DNA from: a virus
DNA: 32,085 bases
Virus record (IMG/VR): IMGVR_UViG_3300017706_000418
Span: 1 to 32,085 of that record
Reading direction: 5' to 3' (one strand)
Shown: in pieces, positions 32,053-32,085 of the stretch
How the letters are laid out: each line of letters opens with the position of its first letter
How positions within the stretch are numbered: position 1 is the stretch's first letter
Translations under genes and position numbers: made by a program
The notes under the pieces: generated by a model
Databases searched by the model: none
What the model was told of the DNA's origin: nothing
Seen by the model: the letters and a program-made list of their open reading frames with translations, nothing else

Positions 32053-32085
32053 AGCACCCACATTACCATAGTAAACCTAGTTTAA

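Noticed and set aside
32007-32069. 20-residue hydrophobic open frame on the minus strand (MVMWVLFYAKNSFYTWPVVG)
   Set aside because: Very short, weak ribosome site, stop inside a hairpin; may be chance.

Overview
This window is a piece of an AT-rich, T4-like contractile-tailed phage (myovirus) genome, most likely from a marine bacteriophage. The evidence is the set of T4-type virion genes: portal gp20, prohead core proteins, protease gp21, scaffold gp22, capsid gp23, neck gp14, tail completion gp15 and baseplate gp26. Fibre proteins of the kind common in marine cyanophages and pelagiphages support the same reading. The SbmA/BacA-type transporter and the low GC would fit an alphaproteobacterial host such as SAR11, but the host is inference.

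Layout. (a) 1-1430: start of a gene behind a host-type sigma-70 promoter, then an SbmA/BacA-family membrane transporter, both minus strand. (b) 1459-4390, plus strand: late promoter, gp14, gp15 and a Nudix hydrolase. (c) 4391-6650, minus: two glycosyltransferase-like genes and a small conserved gene behind stacked late and sigma-70-like promoters. (d) 6658-19642, minus: a 13 kb fibre/adhesin cassette of seven genes, with three fibres ending in self-cleaving S74 chaperone domains, one 875-residue repeat fibre and one 1072-residue PKD-repeat protein. (e) 19643-20300: a non-coding stretch with a probable structured small RNA that has its own promoter and terminator, and a 50-residue basic protein. 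(f) 20300-26070, minus: the head module from portal to capsid. (g) 26078-30222, minus: two long paralogous virion-type proteins, possibly tape-measure-like. (h) 30253-31379, plus: gp26-like baseplate gene with a textbook -1 ribosomal frameshift site at its end. (i) 31376-32085, minus: an unknown gene and a structured leader.

Regulation. An octamer of the form NNTAAATA, most often GATAAATAC, precedes nearly every transcription unit on both strands. It matches the T4 late promoter (TATAAATA), so most of the window is late virion expression. Three sites instead look like sigma-70 promoters with 17-base spacers: before the left-end gene, before the 6542 gene and before the candidate small RNA. 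Intrinsic terminators separate the units. Genes within units often overlap as TAATG, suggesting translational coupling.

Most notable: the programmed frameshift in the gp26-like gene, the candidate RNA at 19713-19960 and the phage-borne SbmA/BacA transporter. All family calls come from reading motifs by eye and memory of the families; no searches were run.
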